Positions 33,963-43,146 of a stretch of DNA of 64,000 nt are shown piece by piece. A model generated the notes under the pieces. The model made no database searches. It saw nothing but the letters and a program-made list of their open reading frames with translations, and had not been told where the DNA came from. The DNA is taken from positions 682,001 through 746,000 of the forward strand of contig NZ_CP011530.1 in NCBI RefSeq assembly GCF_001605725.1, in the 5' to 3' direction. Position numbers and translations under genes: made by a program. Source of the stretch: Mycobacteroides immunogenum. Lineage in GTDB: Bacteria; Actinomycetota; Actinomycetes; Mycobacteriales; Mycobacteriaceae. Position 1 is the stretch's first letter, and each line of letters starts with the position of its first letter.

Positions 33963-34708
33963 TGCTTTACCTCTTTGTCCCGGAATGACTTCGGATCGAT
34001 GACCTCACGGATGATCCGTAGCTCCTCGTCGGTCGGCAGGCGGCTTTCGCCGGCGTTGGCCAGCCCGTGCACCTCAAAGGCGGTGTTGGACGCGACGTCC
34101 TCGGCCGTCACACCGGGGTGCAGCGACAGTGCGCGCATCTGATGGTCGGGGCCGTTGAAGTCGAACACGCCCAGGTTCGAGACCACCCGGAAGACATTGA
34201 GGTACTTGTACGCCGGGTTCGCCGGATCGACCTTGTCGTAGCCGACACCGGAGATTACGTCGACCGAGTTCCCGAACACGCGTGCCGAGTGGTTACCCAC
34301 CCAGTAGGAGGTGGCGTGGTTGATGGTGTTACCCGGGGCGCCGCGCACCCCGAACATCTGCCGGGTGGGGTGCTGCAGCGGCCCGAACGCCGAGAGGTTC
34401 TGGTTGCCGTAGCGGTCAATCTGGTTGGCGCCCATGACAACATGCCGTCGACCGGAGGCCACCACATCGAACACCTTGCGGAACGGCATCCATCCCTCGA
34501 TCGGCGAGGTTTTTCCGATGGCCGGTGTTTCGGCCATCAGCAAGGCCTCACCGTCGGAGAGCACCAGGTCGGGGGAGAAGGTCAGACGGGCCAGTCGGGC
34601 GCCGACAGTGGACATGGTCGACATCGCGGAGGCCATGATCTCGCCTGCGTCCCTGAACAATTCGGCGCACGCGACGGCGCACACCTCGGCGCGGGTTGCC
34701 TCGCTCAT
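33959..34708 (-). CDS. ipdB: IpdB, beta subunit of COCHEA-CoA ring hydrolase
   Basis: IpdAB has the fold of class I CoA transferases but hydrolyses the last carbocyclic ring (COCHEA-CoA to MOODA-CoA). This 249-residue beta subunit has ARLTFSPDLVLSDGEALLMA, GANQIDRYGNQNLSAFGP and FRVVSNLGVFDFNGPDHQM. ATG 34708 overlaps the ipdA stop by 4 bp (ATGA), and its own stop overlaps the ipdC start, so all three are tightly coupled. Confidence 0.93.
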   Translation of the reverse strand: MSEATRAEVCAVACAELFRDAGEIMASAMSTMSTVGARLARLTFSPDLVLSDGEALLMAETPAIGKTSPIEGWMPFRKVFDVVASGRRHVVMGANQIDRYGNQNLSAFGPLQHPTRQMFGVRGAPGNTINHATSYWVGNHSARVFGNSVDVISGVGYDKVDPANPAYKYLNVFRVVSNLGVFDFNGPDHQMRALSLHPGVTAEDVASNTAFEVHGLANAGESRLPTDEELRIIREVIDPKSFRDKEVKQ

Positions 34709-35586
34709 GCCTGTGCCTCCTGGAACTTCTTGACGGCTGCCTGGTAATCCTCTTCGGAACCCGACAGGTAGGTGTCGACGAACGTCTGCCAGGTCTCCGG
34801 GTCACCGGCCGCCTCGGCGTAGTGGCGCTGGAACTTCTCGTCACGGCCGTAGTCGGCCGCACCGATCGTGAAGTGAGCTCCACCGGGTGCCTCGACCACC
34901 TTGTCGACCATCATCCGGTTCAACAGAAGTGATTGCAGCGGTACGGACTTCACCAGCTCCTCGGTGGGGACCACCTTCTCCACCGAGAGGTAGCGGCGTT
35001 CCGCGGCCATGCAGTACAGGTCGTCGAAGTAGGGGTCGACGCCGGTGTAGGCGGCATTGCCGGTGGCATCGCCCAGGTTCAGGTGCACAAAGGCGGCGTC
35101 CAGGTTCAGGGCGGGCATGGCGACCAGGGTTTCGAACCCGCCCGAGTTATCGGCGTACGGCGACGTGACGGTTTTGAGTTCGTCGCCCCAGAAGTTCATG
35201 ACGTCGGATCCCAGTCCGGCCCGGATGGGCAGGAACGGCAACCGTGCGGCGGCGGCTTCCAATCCGCACTTGACCATGCCCTCGTCCATCTCGCGGGATT
35301 CGATGGCGCCGGTGGTGCGTGCCTTGGCGAACCACGGGTCGTAGAACGGCGGCGAATCCAGTGAGACGAATCCGTAGTAGGCCTTCTTGACCTTGCCCGC
35401 CGAACACAACAGGCCCAGGTCCGGTCCGCCGTACGTGACGACCGTCAGATCCTTGATGTCCGAACGCAGAATGGCCCGCACGAAGGCCATCGGCTTGCGG
35501 CGTGAACCCCAGCCGCCCAGGCCGATGGTCATCCCGCTGCGAAGCTCGGCGACGACCTCGTCCAGCGTGGTGCGCTTGTCTCCCAT
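34705..35586 (-). CDS. ipdA: IpdA, alpha subunit of COCHEA-CoA ring hydrolase
   Basis: This 293-residue alpha subunit has the CoA-transferase family opening TTLDEVVAELRSGMTIGLGG, then WGSRRKPMAFVRAILRSDI and AAFVHLNLGDATGNAAYTG. It pairs with IpdB to open the last steroid ring. The gene lies 3 bp downstream of echA20 and overlaps ipdB by 4 bp. The whole echA20-ipdA-ipdB-ipdC set is probably transcribed from the promoter region carrying the KstR2 box at 36369. Confidence 0.93.
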   Translation of the reverse strand: MGDKRTTLDEVVAELRSGMTIGLGGWGSRRKPMAFVRAILRSDIKDLTVVTYGGPDLGLLCSAGKVKKAYYGFVSLDSPPFYDPWFAKARTTGAIESREMDEGMVKCGLEAAAARLPFLPIRAGLGSDVMNFWGDELKTVTSPYADNSGGFETLVAMPALNLDAAFVHLNLGDATGNAAYTGVDPYFDDLYCMAAERRYLSVEKVVPTEELVKSVPLQSLLLNRMMVDKVVEAPGGAHFTIGAADYGRDEKFQRHYAEAAGDPETWQTFVDTYLSGSEEDYQAAVKKFQEAQA

Positions 35587-35589
35587 GAG

Positions 35590-36348
35590 TTAGTTCCCCT
35601 TCGGCTTTCCGGTCTCGACGAACGCATCGCGATGTTCGTCGGCGACACCGGCAAGGTTGAGTTCAAACGTGAAGCCCTGCTCCATGCGGTAACTCGACTC
35701 CACATCCTGCGGGTCGATGAAGTTGATGGCTTCCTTGGCGGCGCGGATGACGCGGGTGTCCTTGGCGGCGATGTCACGGGCGACCCGCAGCGCGGCCTCG
35801 TCCAGCTCTTCGCGGGGCACGACTTCGTGGATGGATCCGTAGTGGTGCAACGTCTTTGCGTCGATCTTGGCCGCCGTGTAAAACATCCGGCGCATCACAT
35901 GCTGGGGGACCAGCCGTTGCAAGTGAGTGGCGGTGCCCAGGGCGCCGCGATCCACCTCGGGCACGCTGAACACGGCGTCGTCGGAGGCGACGATCACATC
36001 GGCGTTGCCCACCAGGCCGATTCCGCCACCGAGGCAGAAGCCGTTGACGGCGGCGACGACGGGAACCTTGCAGCGGTACACCGCGCTGAAGGCTTCGAAG
36101 CAGCCCCGGTTGGTGTCGATCAGCGCGGTGAAACCGTCTGTCGCTTGCATCTCTTTGATGTCGGCGCCCGCGTTGAACCCACGGCCCTCGGCCCGCAGGA
36201 TCACCACGTGCGTGGACGGATCGTTGCCCGCGGTCAGGATGGCGTCGGCCAGCTCAAACCATCCACGCGAGGGGATGGCGTTGACCTTCGGATAGTCGAC
36301 GGTGACGGTGACGATGCCCGGTTCAACCGTCGCGGTGGTGATGCCCAT
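35590..36348 (-). CDS. echA20: EchA20, crotonase-fold hydrolase opening steroid ring D
   Basis: EchA20 is a crotonase-superfamily enzyme that hydrolyses ring D of HIEC-CoA to give COCHEA-CoA. The oxyanion-hole motifs are RAEGRGFNAGADIKEM and CLGGGIGLVGNADVIVAS, with acid residues in FSVPEVDRGALGTATHL. The chain is 252 residues from ATG 36348, preceded by GAGGAG. A longer frame to 36429 passes through the KstR2 box and is rejected. It leads the ipd operon and is divergent from the SDR pair. Confidence 0.92.
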   Translation of the reverse strand: MGITTATVEPGIVTVTVDYPKVNAIPSRGWFELADAILTAGNDPSTHVVILRAEGRGFNAGADIKEMQATDGFTALIDTNRGCFEAFSAVYRCKVPVVAAVNGFCLGGGIGLVGNADVIVASDDAVFSVPEVDRGALGTATHLQRLVPQHVMRRMFYTAAKIDAKTLHHYGSIHEVVPREELDEAALRVARDIAAKDTRVIRAAKEAINFIDPQDVESSYRMEQGFTFELNLAGVADEHRDAFVETGKPKGN

Positions 36349-36368
36349 GAGACTCCTCAAGGTACCGA

Positions 36369-36382
36369 AACAAGCACTTGCT
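36369..36382. promoter_or_regulatory. KstR2 operator between echA20 and the SDR genes
   Basis: AACAAGCACTTGCT fits AnCAAGnnCTTGnT at all fixed positions. It lies 21 bp upstream of echA20 and 61 bp upstream of the divergent SDR gene. Confidence 0.9.
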
Positions 36383-36442
36383 TGGTACGCTACCATGGCT
36401 CGAAAGCGCTGGACAAACAGCAAGAACACGGCAAGGAGCCAC

Positions 36443-37225
36443 GTGCGAACCCCTTATGACCTCGGCCTCGAAGGTCGCGTCGTTCTGGTCACCGGAGGTG
36501 TTCGTGGCGTCGGTGCCGGGATCAGTCAGGTTTTCGCCGATCAGGGTGCGACGGTGGTGACCTGCGCGCGCCGTCCCGGTGAGACGCCGTACGAGTTCCA
36601 CTCCTGCGATGTTCGCGACGAAGAGTCGGTAGATGCGCTCATCGAGGTCATCGTCACCACCCACGGGCGCCTGGACGCCGTGGTGAATAACGCCGGGGGA
36701 GCTCCTTTCGCGCTCGCTGCCGATGCCAGCCATAACTTCCATCGCAAGATCATCGAATTGAACCTGCTGTCCGCCTTGCTCGTTTCGCAGCGCGCCAACG
36801 CCGTGATGCAGCGGCAGGACAGCGGCGGCACGATCGTCAACATCACCAGCGTGAGCGCGAGCCGTCCCTCGCCGGGCACCGCGGCGTACGGCGCCGCCAA
36901 GGCCGGACTGGAGAGTCTGACGCGCAGCCTGGCCGTGGAATGGGCACCGAAGGTGCGGGTGAACGCGCTCGCCGCGGGCATGATTCGCACCGAACTGTCG
37001 GAGATGCATTACGGGGACGAGGACGGCATCGCGGCGGTGGGTGCCACCGTGCCATTGGGGCGTCTGGCCAACCCCGATGAGATCGGCTGGACCGCAGCAT
37101 TTCTTGCTTCACCACTGTCTTCGTATGTGACCGGTTCGGTCCTCACGGTTCATGGCGGAGGGGAGCGCCCCGCGTTTCTCGACGCGGCCAATGTCAACAG
37201 CAACGGGAACGGCGAAAAGGAATAG
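36443..37225 (+). CDS. Short-chain dehydrogenase, Rv3549c-like
   Basis: This is a classical SDR of 260 residues with cofactor motif VTGGVRGVGAGISQVF near residues 17-32, NNAGGAPFALAAD, and the catalytic Ser/Tyr/Lys in NITSVSASRPSPG and AAYGAAKAGLESLTRSL. I start at GTG 36443 with AAGGAG a few bases upstream. The frame is open further upstream to 36302 but that part overlaps the KstR2 box. It corresponds in position to Rv3549c, in the KstR2 regulon. Its substrate in steroid catabolism is unknown to me. The next SDR gene begins 3 bp downstream. Confidence 0.85.
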   Translation: MRTPYDLGLEGRVVLVTGGVRGVGAGISQVFADQGATVVTCARRPGETPYEFHSCDVRDEESVDALIEVIVTTHGRLDAVVNNAGGAPFALAADASHNFHRKIIELNLLSALLVSQRANAVMQRQDSGGTIVNITSVSASRPSPGTAAYGAAKAGLESLTRSLAVEWAPKVRVNALAAGMIRTELSEMHYGDEDGIAAVGATVPLGRLANPDEIGWTAAFLASPLSSYVTGSVLTVHGGGERPAFLDAANVNSNGNGEKE

Positions 37226-37228
37226 AAC

Positions 37229-38140
37229 ATGCCAGGTTTACTCGACGGTCGGGTCGTCATCATCACGGGCGCGGGCCGGGGCATCGGCCGCGCGCACGCG
37301 CTGGCGTTCGCCGCGGAAGGTGCCCGCGTCGTGGTCAACGACATCGGTGTGGGCCTGGATGGATCGGCGGGCACCAGCCCCGCGCAGGAGGTTGTCGAGG
37401 AGATCAGGGCCTCCGGCGGTGAGGCCGTCACCAACGGGGATGACGTCGCCGATTGGAATGGCGCCAAGAACCTCATTGATACTGCTGTCAATTCCTTTGG
37501 ACGCCTGGATGTTCTGGTGAACAATGCCGGATTCCTGCGGGACCGGATGCTGGCCAATATGAGCGAGGACGAGTGGGACGCGGTGATCCGTGTGCACCTC
37601 AAGGGGCACTTCGCGCCGCTGCGGCACGCCGCCGCGTACTGGCGTGACGAGTTCAAGGCGGGTAACGCCGTGGATGCCCGCATCATCAACACCAGCTCGG
37701 CCGCCGGGTTGCAAGGCAGTGTCGGCCAAGGAAATTACGCCGCGGCCAAGGCCGGTATCGCCACCCTGACACTGCAGGCGGCCGCCGAGATGGGCCGCTA
37801 CGGCATCACCGTGAACGCCATCGCCCCGGCCGCCCGCACCCGGATGACCGAGGCGGTTTTCGCCGAGACCATGGCCAAGCCCGAAGATGGCGCGTTCGAC
37901 GCGATGGCACCCGAGAACGTCTCACCGTTGGTGGTGTGGCTGGGCAGCCCCGAGTCGCGTGAGGTCACCGGCAAGGTGTTCGAGGTCGAAGCCGGCATCA
38001 TTCGCGTCGCCGAGGGCTGGGCACACGGCCCTCAGGTGGACAAGGGGGCTCGCTGGGACCCAAGCGAATTGGGTCCAGTGGTCAGCGGCCTGCTCGACAA
38101 GGCGCGCACACCGGTCCCGGTGTACGGCAGCCAGTCGTAG
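37229..38140 (+). CDS. Short-chain dehydrogenase, Rv3548c-like (HSD17B4-type)
   Basis: This 303-residue SDR opens MPGLLDGRVVIITGAGRGIG and continues VVNDIGVGLDGSAGTSPAQE, typical of the dehydrogenase part of multifunctional peroxisomal HSD17B4-like proteins. Catalytic residues are in NTSSAAGLQGSVGQGNYAAA. The C-terminal extension carries VWLGSPESREVTGKVFEVEA. It corresponds to Rv3548c and is co-oriented with the upstream SDR gene. It probably oxidises a hydroxyacyl-CoA, but the substrate is not established. Confidence 0.87.
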   Translation: MPGLLDGRVVIITGAGRGIGRAHALAFAAEGARVVVNDIGVGLDGSAGTSPAQEVVEEIRASGGEAVTNGDDVADWNGAKNLIDTAVNSFGRLDVLVNNAGFLRDRMLANMSEDEWDAVIRVHLKGHFAPLRHAAAYWRDEFKAGNAVDARIINTSSAAGLQGSVGQGNYAAAKAGIATLTLQAAAEMGRYGITVNAIAPAARTRMTEAVFAETMAKPEDGAFDAMAPENVSPLVVWLGSPESREVTGKVFEVEAGIIRVAEGWAHGPQVDKGARWDPSELGPVVSGLLDKARTPVPVYGSQS

Positions 38141-38167
38141 CTGCGTGTCGTCGGGAGCCGGCGGGAC

Positions 38168-38668
38168 TCATGGCTCCAGGACGACGACGGGGATCTTGCG
38201 TGTCGTGTACGACTGGTACTTGTCGAAGTCGGCGTACAGCTCGACCAGCTTGGGCCAGTAGTACGCGCGTTCTTCGTCCGTCGCGGTGCGTGCCGTCATG
38301 GTGCGGATATCGCCCTTTATCTGAACGGTTACTTCAGAATTCGCCGTCAGATTGAGATACCACGCGGGATTCGTGCCGCGCCCGCCCTGTGAGGCGACCA
38401 GGATCACCTTGTCGCCATCGGGCAGATAGATCAGTGCGCTGAGCCGCTGCTGTGCGGTCTTACGGCCGATGGTGGTGAGCAGAAGTACCGGTATGCCCCA
38501 CGGGAAAGCCGCTCCCACACGCCATTTTCCGCCGAGTCGGCCGTCGGTCCGCCGATACAGCCACACGTTGGCCGTGGTCATCCATTTGATCAGCGTGCCG
38601 GCGAATTCGGAGTTGAGCTGCGCGGGTGCGTTGGCGGTTGCGCCGCTCGCGGGACGACCATCAGACAT
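38168..38668 (-). CDS. Deazaflavin (F420)-dependent nitroreductase family protein, Ddn-like
   Basis: This 166-residue protein of the split-barrel F420H2-binding family includes M. tuberculosis Ddn (Rv3547), which reduces quinones and activates nitroimidazole drugs. GIPVLLLTTIGRKTAQQRLS carries the phosphate-binding part of the F420 site. VILVASQGGRGTNPAWYLNL is the family signature, followed by YADFDKYQSYT near the C-terminus. The position next to the Rv3548c-like SDR gene matches Rv3547, which supports orthology to ddn. Several paralogues usually exist per genome, so identity is not certain. It is divergent from the next gene, with 17 bp between starts. Confidence 0.85.
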   Translation of the reverse strand: MSDGRPASGATANAPAQLNSEFAGTLIKWMTTANVWLYRRTDGRLGGKWRVGAAFPWGIPVLLLTTIGRKTAQQRLSALIYLPDGDKVILVASQGGRGTNPAWYLNLTANSEVTVQIKGDIRTMTARTATDEERAYYWPKLVELYADFDKYQSYTTRKIPVVVLEP

Positions 38669-38673
38669 GGCCC

Positions 38674-38679
38674 TATGCT
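38674..38679 (+). promoter_or_regulatory. Candidate -10 element for a leaderless mRNA at 38686
   Basis: TATGCT fits TAnnnT. Seven bases after its last T is 38686, the first base of the GTG start of the downstream gene. Confidence 0.45.
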
Positions 38680-38685
38680 ACGAGT

Positions 38686-39072
38686 GTGTCAACACCCCAA
38701 GCCTCAGACGAAGCACGTATTGCCGCCGCGAATGCCTACATCGAAGCCCTCGTCACGCACCAGGCGGACGCGGTGCCGTTCACTCCGGAATGTGTGCGGA
38801 TCGAGCAGGGTGTCAAGACCGGATTTTCCGGAGATCACTTGCGGCGCAGCCTAAACAATGGTCCGCAGTTCCGGCTGATCGCCGCCGCGTCCAACCGGCA
38901 GTTCCGTGTCGAGGGCGACAATGTCGTCGCCAGTTTCGTCATCGAAACCAAGGCGAAGGCTGCCGGGTGGCGCGTTGTCGCGAAAGTGGACGAGACGTTC
39001 AAAATCCCGGCCGCTGACCCCCGTATCCACCACATTCGGGCGATCTTCGTCCCGAAGCTCTCGCGCGCCTAG
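38686..39072 (+). CDS. NTF2/SnoaL-like small protein of unknown function
   Basis: This 128-residue protein begins VSTPQASDEARIAAANAYIE. The layout of an N-terminal helix pair, ALVTHQADAVPFTPECVRIE and a beta-rich remainder (FRVEGDNVVASFVIETKAK, then IRAIFVP) suggests the NTF2-like/SnoaL cone fold; I am not certain. No catalytic residues can be assigned. I start at GTG 38686, which fits a leaderless transcript. Its TAG stop is part of the KstR box in front of cyp125, so it directly precedes the sterol P450 and may be linked to that pathway. Confidence 0.65.
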   Translation: MSTPQASDEARIAAANAYIEALVTHQADAVPFTPECVRIEQGVKTGFSGDHLRRSLNNGPQFRLIAAASNRQFRVEGDNVVASFVIETKAKAAGWRVVAKVDETFKIPAADPRIHHIRAIFVPKLSRA

Positions 39073-39083
39073 AACACGTTCTA
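39070..39083. promoter_or_regulatory. KstR operator upstream of first cyp125
   Basis: TAGAACACGTTCTA is identical to the fadE34 box. Its first three bases are the stop codon of the preceding gene. It lies 104 bp upstream of the cyp125 start. Confidence 0.9.
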
Positions 39084-39187
39084 GATCTGCGGTTTTTCTG
39101 CCGCGCACCCTTGTCCCGGGGTCGATTTCTGTGCTTCACTGCGACTAGAGCCAGTAGTGAAATGCATCACAGGCCGGGAGGTACAGC

Positions 39188-40441
39188 GTGGTACAGACCC
39201 AACACCCCCATTTGCCGGACGGTATCGACTTCACCGATCCCGAGCTTTTCGTGCATGGCATCCCCGAACGCGAGCTGGCGGAATTGCGCCACACCGAACC
39301 GATCTGGTGGAACCAGACGGCACGCGGGGTTGCCGGATTCGACGACGACGGCTTTTGGGTGGTGTCGAAACACAAAGATGTCAAAGAGGTTTCGCTGCGT
39401 TGCGAGGTCTTCTCCAGTGAGCAGAACACCGCGATCCCGCGCTATCTGCCCACCACGCCGCGCGAGCGGATTGACGCCACCCGGCTGATCATGCTCAACA
39501 TGGACCCACCCCGGCACAGTAGGTTGCGGCACATCATCAGCCGGGGGTTCACCCCTCGGGCGGTCAGTCGGCTGCGCGACGATCTCAACGCTCGCGCGCA
39601 GGCCATCGCGAAAGCGGCAGCGCAGGCGCGGCATGGTGATTTTGTGGAACAGGTTGCCTGCGAGCTCCCGTTACAAGCCATCGCGGGCTTGATGGGCACT
39701 CCATTGGAGGAGCGCGAACAGCTCTTCGATTGGTCCAACAGGCTGGTGGGTTCCTCTGATGGCGAGGACGACAGCGCGATCGCGAGCGCCGAGCTGCTGA
39801 TGTACGCGATGGGTGTCGCGGCCCGAAAGTCCGCTGAGCCCGGCACCGATATCTGTACCGATCTGGTGAATGCCGATATCGACGGGCAGAAGCTATCCGA
39901 CGACGAGTTCGGTTTCTTTGTCATGCTTTTGGCTGTTGCGGGCAACGAGACGACGCGTAACTCGATCACGCATGGGATGCACGCCTTCACTCAGTTCCCC
40001 GACCAGTGGGAGCTGTACAAGAAGACGCGACCCGAGTCGGCGGCCGACGAGATTGTGCGCTGGGCGACGCCGGTCACGTCATTTCAACGGACGGCGTTGG
40101 AGGACACCGAGCTGGGCGGGGTGCAGATCGAGAAGGGGCAGCGCGTGGTGATGATGTACCGCAGCGCCAACTTCGACGAAGAGGTCTTCGAGAACCCCTT
40201 CGGCTTCGACATCATGCGGAACCCCAACCCGCACGTGGGTTTTGGTGGCAACGGCGAGCATCATTGTGTGGGGGCGAACCTGGCGCGGATGACCATCAAC
40301 CTGATGTTCAACGCCATTGCCGACCACATGCCAAATCTCACGTCGGCCGGAGAGCCGGACCGGCTCCGTTCGGGCTGGCTCAACGGCGTCAAGCATTGGG
40401 AGGTCGACTTCTGCCCAGCCGGCTACGGGCGGGCGAGCTGA
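39188..40441 (+). CDS. cyp125: CYP125-family steroid C26/27-hydroxylase, divergent copy
   Basis: This 417-residue cytochrome P450 is of the family that oxidises the cholesterol side chain terminus. The I-helix motif is AVAGNETTRNSI, the K-helix ExxR lies in ADEIVRWATPV, and the heme-Cys loop is GFGGNGEHHCVGANLARM. GGAGGT precedes the GTG at 39188. Compared with the second copy at 41866 it is clearly diverged in the N-terminal two thirds (for example the region around residues 190-225). The Cys loop GNGEHHCVG differs from GTGAHYCIG of M. tuberculosis CYP125A1. It may have a different sterol preference. Confidence 0.92.
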   Translation: MVQTQHPHLPDGIDFTDPELFVHGIPERELAELRHTEPIWWNQTARGVAGFDDDGFWVVSKHKDVKEVSLRCEVFSSEQNTAIPRYLPTTPRERIDATRLIMLNMDPPRHSRLRHIISRGFTPRAVSRLRDDLNARAQAIAKAAAQARHGDFVEQVACELPLQAIAGLMGTPLEEREQLFDWSNRLVGSSDGEDDSAIASAELLMYAMGVAARKSAEPGTDICTDLVNADIDGQKLSDDEFGFFVMLLAVAGNETTRNSITHGMHAFTQFPDQWELYKKTRPESAADEIVRWATPVTSFQRTALEDTELGGVQIEKGQRVVMMYRSANFDEEVFENPFGFDIMRNPNPHVGFGGNGEHHCVGANLARMTINLMFNAIADHMPNLTSAGEPDRLRSGWLNGVKHWEVDFCPAGYGRAS

Positions 40442-40445
40442 CGGA

Positions 40446-40477
40446 AAGACCCCCGGTGCCGGGGCGCCGGGGGTCTT
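40446..40477. terminator. Strong bidirectional terminator between cyp125 and fadA5
   Basis: AAGACCCCCGG (40446-40456) pairs perfectly with CCGGGGGTCTT (40467-40477) around a 10-nt loop. It lies between two convergent stop codons, so it can serve both genes. Confidence 0.85.
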
Positions 40478-40487
40478 CGCGAAGGTG

Positions 40488-41792
<1,305 letters not shown>

Positions 41793-41865
41793 TCACTCGG
41801 CTCTCACTAGATGCTCTAACCAGATCGTCCCTGAAAGACGCCCCGAAAGGCCATAGGAGTTCAAC

Positions 41866-43125
41866 GTGGTGCACCCCAGCCTTCCCGCCGGATTCGACTT
41901 CACCGACCCGGAGGTTTACGCAGAACGGCTCCCCGTCGAGGAGCTCAAGGAGCTACGGAAGACGGCTCCGATTTGGTGGCAGGAGCAGCCCGATGGCGTC
42001 GGCGGCTTCAACGACGGCGGGTATTGGGTCGTCTCCAAGCACAAGGACGTCAAGGAGGTGTCGCTGCGCAGCGATGTCTTCTCCAGCTGGGAAAACACCG
42101 CGATCCCGCGGTTCAGCGACGATATGACGCGAGAGGCCATCGAGCTGCAGCGCTACGTCATGCTCAACATGGACGCGCCGCACCACACCCGGCTGCGCAA
42201 GATCATTTCCCGCGGTTTCACCCCGCGCGCTATTGGTCGTCTGCGTGACGAGCTGAACGAGCGTGCGCAAGAGATCGCCAAGGCCGCGGCCGCAGAGGGT
42301 ACCGGCGACTTCGTCGAGAAGGTCTCGTGTGAGTTGCCGCTGCAGGCCATTGCTGGCTTGCTCGGGGTGCCCATCGAGGACCGCGGCAAGCTGTTCAACT
42401 GGTCCAACGAGATGACCTCGTACGACGATCCCGAGTACGCCGATATCGATCCGGCGGCCTCGTCGATGGAGATCCTGGCGTACTCGATGGAGATGGCCAA
42501 GCAGAAGACTGTGAACCCGGGCGAGGACATCGTGACCACGCTCATCAACGCCGAGGTCGAGGGTGAAGGCAAGCTCTCCGACGATGAGTTCGGCTTCTTC
42601 GTGATCATGCTTGCGGTGGCCGGCAACGAGACCTCACGCAACTCGATCACCCAGGGCATGATGGCCTTCACTCAGTTCCCGGAGCAGTGGGAGCTGTACA
42701 AGAAGGAGCGCCCGGAGACGGCGGCCGACGAGATCGTGCGCTGGGCCACCCCCGTGACTTCCTTCCAGCGGACCGCGCTGGAGGACACCGAGCTCGACGG
42801 CGTGCAGATCAAGAAGGGGCAGCGCGTCGTCATGATGTACCGCTCGGCTAACTTCGACGAAGAGGTCTTCGAAGACCCGTTCAGCTTCAACATCATGCGT
42901 AACCCGAATCCGCACATGGGCTTCGGCGGGAGTGGTGCGCACTACTGCATCGGCGCCAACCTGGCCCGGTTGACCATCAACCTGATGTTCAACGCCATTG
43001 CCGACCACATGCCTAACCTGGCGCCGGTGGGTGACCCGAAGCGGCTGCAGTCCGGTTGGCTCAACGGCATCAAGCACTGGCAGGTTGATTTCACCGGCGC
43101 CAGTGGCTGCCCGGTCCTGCAGTAG
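41866..43125 (+). CDS. cyp125: CYP125, steroid C26/27-hydroxylase (CYP125A1-like copy)
   Basis: This 419-residue P450 starts cholesterol side-chain breakdown by oxidising the terminal methyl to the acid. The I-helix is AVAGNETSRNSITQGMM, the K-helix ADEIVRWATPV, and the heme-Cys loop GFGGSGAHYCIGANLARL, close to M. tuberculosis CYP125A1, as are MLNMDAPHHTRLRKIISRGF and WLNGIKHWQVDFTG. AGGAG precedes the GTG at 41866. It begins a run continuing through fadE28, fadE29, chsH2, chsH1 and ltp2 with small gaps or overlaps, as in Rv3545c-Rv3540c. Confidence 0.95.
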   Translation: MVHPSLPAGFDFTDPEVYAERLPVEELKELRKTAPIWWQEQPDGVGGFNDGGYWVVSKHKDVKEVSLRSDVFSSWENTAIPRFSDDMTREAIELQRYVMLNMDAPHHTRLRKIISRGFTPRAIGRLRDELNERAQEIAKAAAAEGTGDFVEKVSCELPLQAIAGLLGVPIEDRGKLFNWSNEMTSYDDPEYADIDPAASSMEILAYSMEMAKQKTVNPGEDIVTTLINAEVEGEGKLSDDEFGFFVIMLAVAGNETSRNSITQGMMAFTQFPEQWELYKKERPETAADEIVRWATPVTSFQRTALEDTELDGVQIKKGQRVVMMYRSANFDEEVFEDPFSFNIMRNPNPHMGFGGSGAHYCIGANLARLTINLMFNAIADHMPNLAPVGDPKRLQSGWLNGIKHWQVDFTGASGCPVLQ

Positions 43126-43146
43126 TTTCAAAAGGAAACGAGCATA

